Shown here piece after piece: positions 63,662 through 64,000 of a DNA stretch of 64,000 bases. The stretch covers positions 22,449,936 to 22,513,935 of the forward strand of contig CAIIXF020000006.1 of NCBI GenBank assembly GCA_903813345.2, written 5' to 3'. A program made the position numbers and the translations under genes. The stretch's first letter is position 1, and each line of letters opens with the position of its first letter. The DNA comes from Owenia fusiformis (lineage: Eukaryota > Annelida > Polychaeta > Sabellida > Oweniidae). Below the pieces are notes generated by a model. It was given only the letters and a program-made list of their open reading frames with translations, made no database searches and was not told the DNA's origin.

Positions 63662-64000
63662 TGTATAGAAATGATCAAAATAAATAAGATTTTGACTAAA
63701 GCTGAAAAGAATGAGTGAACGATGGATATACACGAAATGTAGTTTTTAAATATTTTATCACTGTATTCCCGCCCTAAGTTGGTACTGATGGCATTGGATT
63801 GTGATGTGATCTCTAACAATGAGCAGATGAACTGACACTACTATACAAAACTACGTCAATAATCCATTTGATTGACACATATGATGATTGACAGAAGCGA
63901 TAATACATGAAAATCAATGACGAAGGTATCAGGTCGGCCATATTTGAAAAACACTTAAACTTTTTATTAGTTCACTTGTTTACACAAAATATGCTGAGCT

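Larger units (their letters stand above)
62250..64000. other. 3' flank of cPLA2, no further gene recognised
   Basis: 3' UTR candidates plus unique AT-rich DNA, one truncated CACTCCCC MITE end and one small hairpin (listed). The 86-codon plus frame at 62509-62769 has no family features. Confidence 0.5.

Overview
This is nuclear DNA from a multicellular animal, most likely a marine invertebrate and possibly a non-vertebrate deuterostome. The genes are split into many short exons with GT-AG introns, the DNA is AT-rich, and more than a third of the window is visible repeats (foldback elements, TA-flanked mariner-type MITEs, one LINE relic, tandem-unit elements). I cannot name the species.

Three protein genes can be rebuilt exon by exon. 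(1) 2376-6488, minus: a two-exon gene for a 532-residue membrane-anchored SGNH/GDSL-type hydrolase. (2) 9540-14710, minus: ten exons of a cyclooxygenase (prostaglandin G/H synthase) with EGF, membrane-binding and haem peroxidase regions. Catalytic Tyr, haem His and the aspirin Ser are kept, and the protein ends in Q-D-E-L. Only the signal-peptide exon is not securely placed. (3) 40842-62249, plus: about twenty exons of a cytosolic phospholipase A2 (group IV type) with the GLSGS nucleophile motif, the oxyanion Arg and the catalytic Asp.

Genes 2 and 3 encode consecutive enzymes: cPLA2 releases arachidonate and COX converts it to prostaglandin H2. They lie head to head, the same order and orientation as human PTGS2 and PLA2G4A on chromosome 1q31. 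The cPLA2 gene has two complete sets of C2-domain exons whose junctions all fall in the same phase, so one set or both could be spliced in. The upstream set ends in an in-frame TGA as sequenced.

Layout: 1-2250 no gene; 2255-6490 SGNH gene; 6.5-9.4 kb intergenic; 9.4-14.7 kb COX; 14.8-40.7 kb a repeat field separating the two eicosanoid genes (foldback elements, a 3.1 kb long-TIR unit, three copies of a 5-bp-TSD element, one of them inside a SAP-like reading frame, a CACTCCCC mariner-type cluster, a frameshifted LINE reverse transcriptase, a dead mariner transposase); 40.7-62.3 kb cPLA2 with repeat-laden introns; 62.3-64 kb 3' flank. No rRNA, tRNA or CRISPR was recognised.
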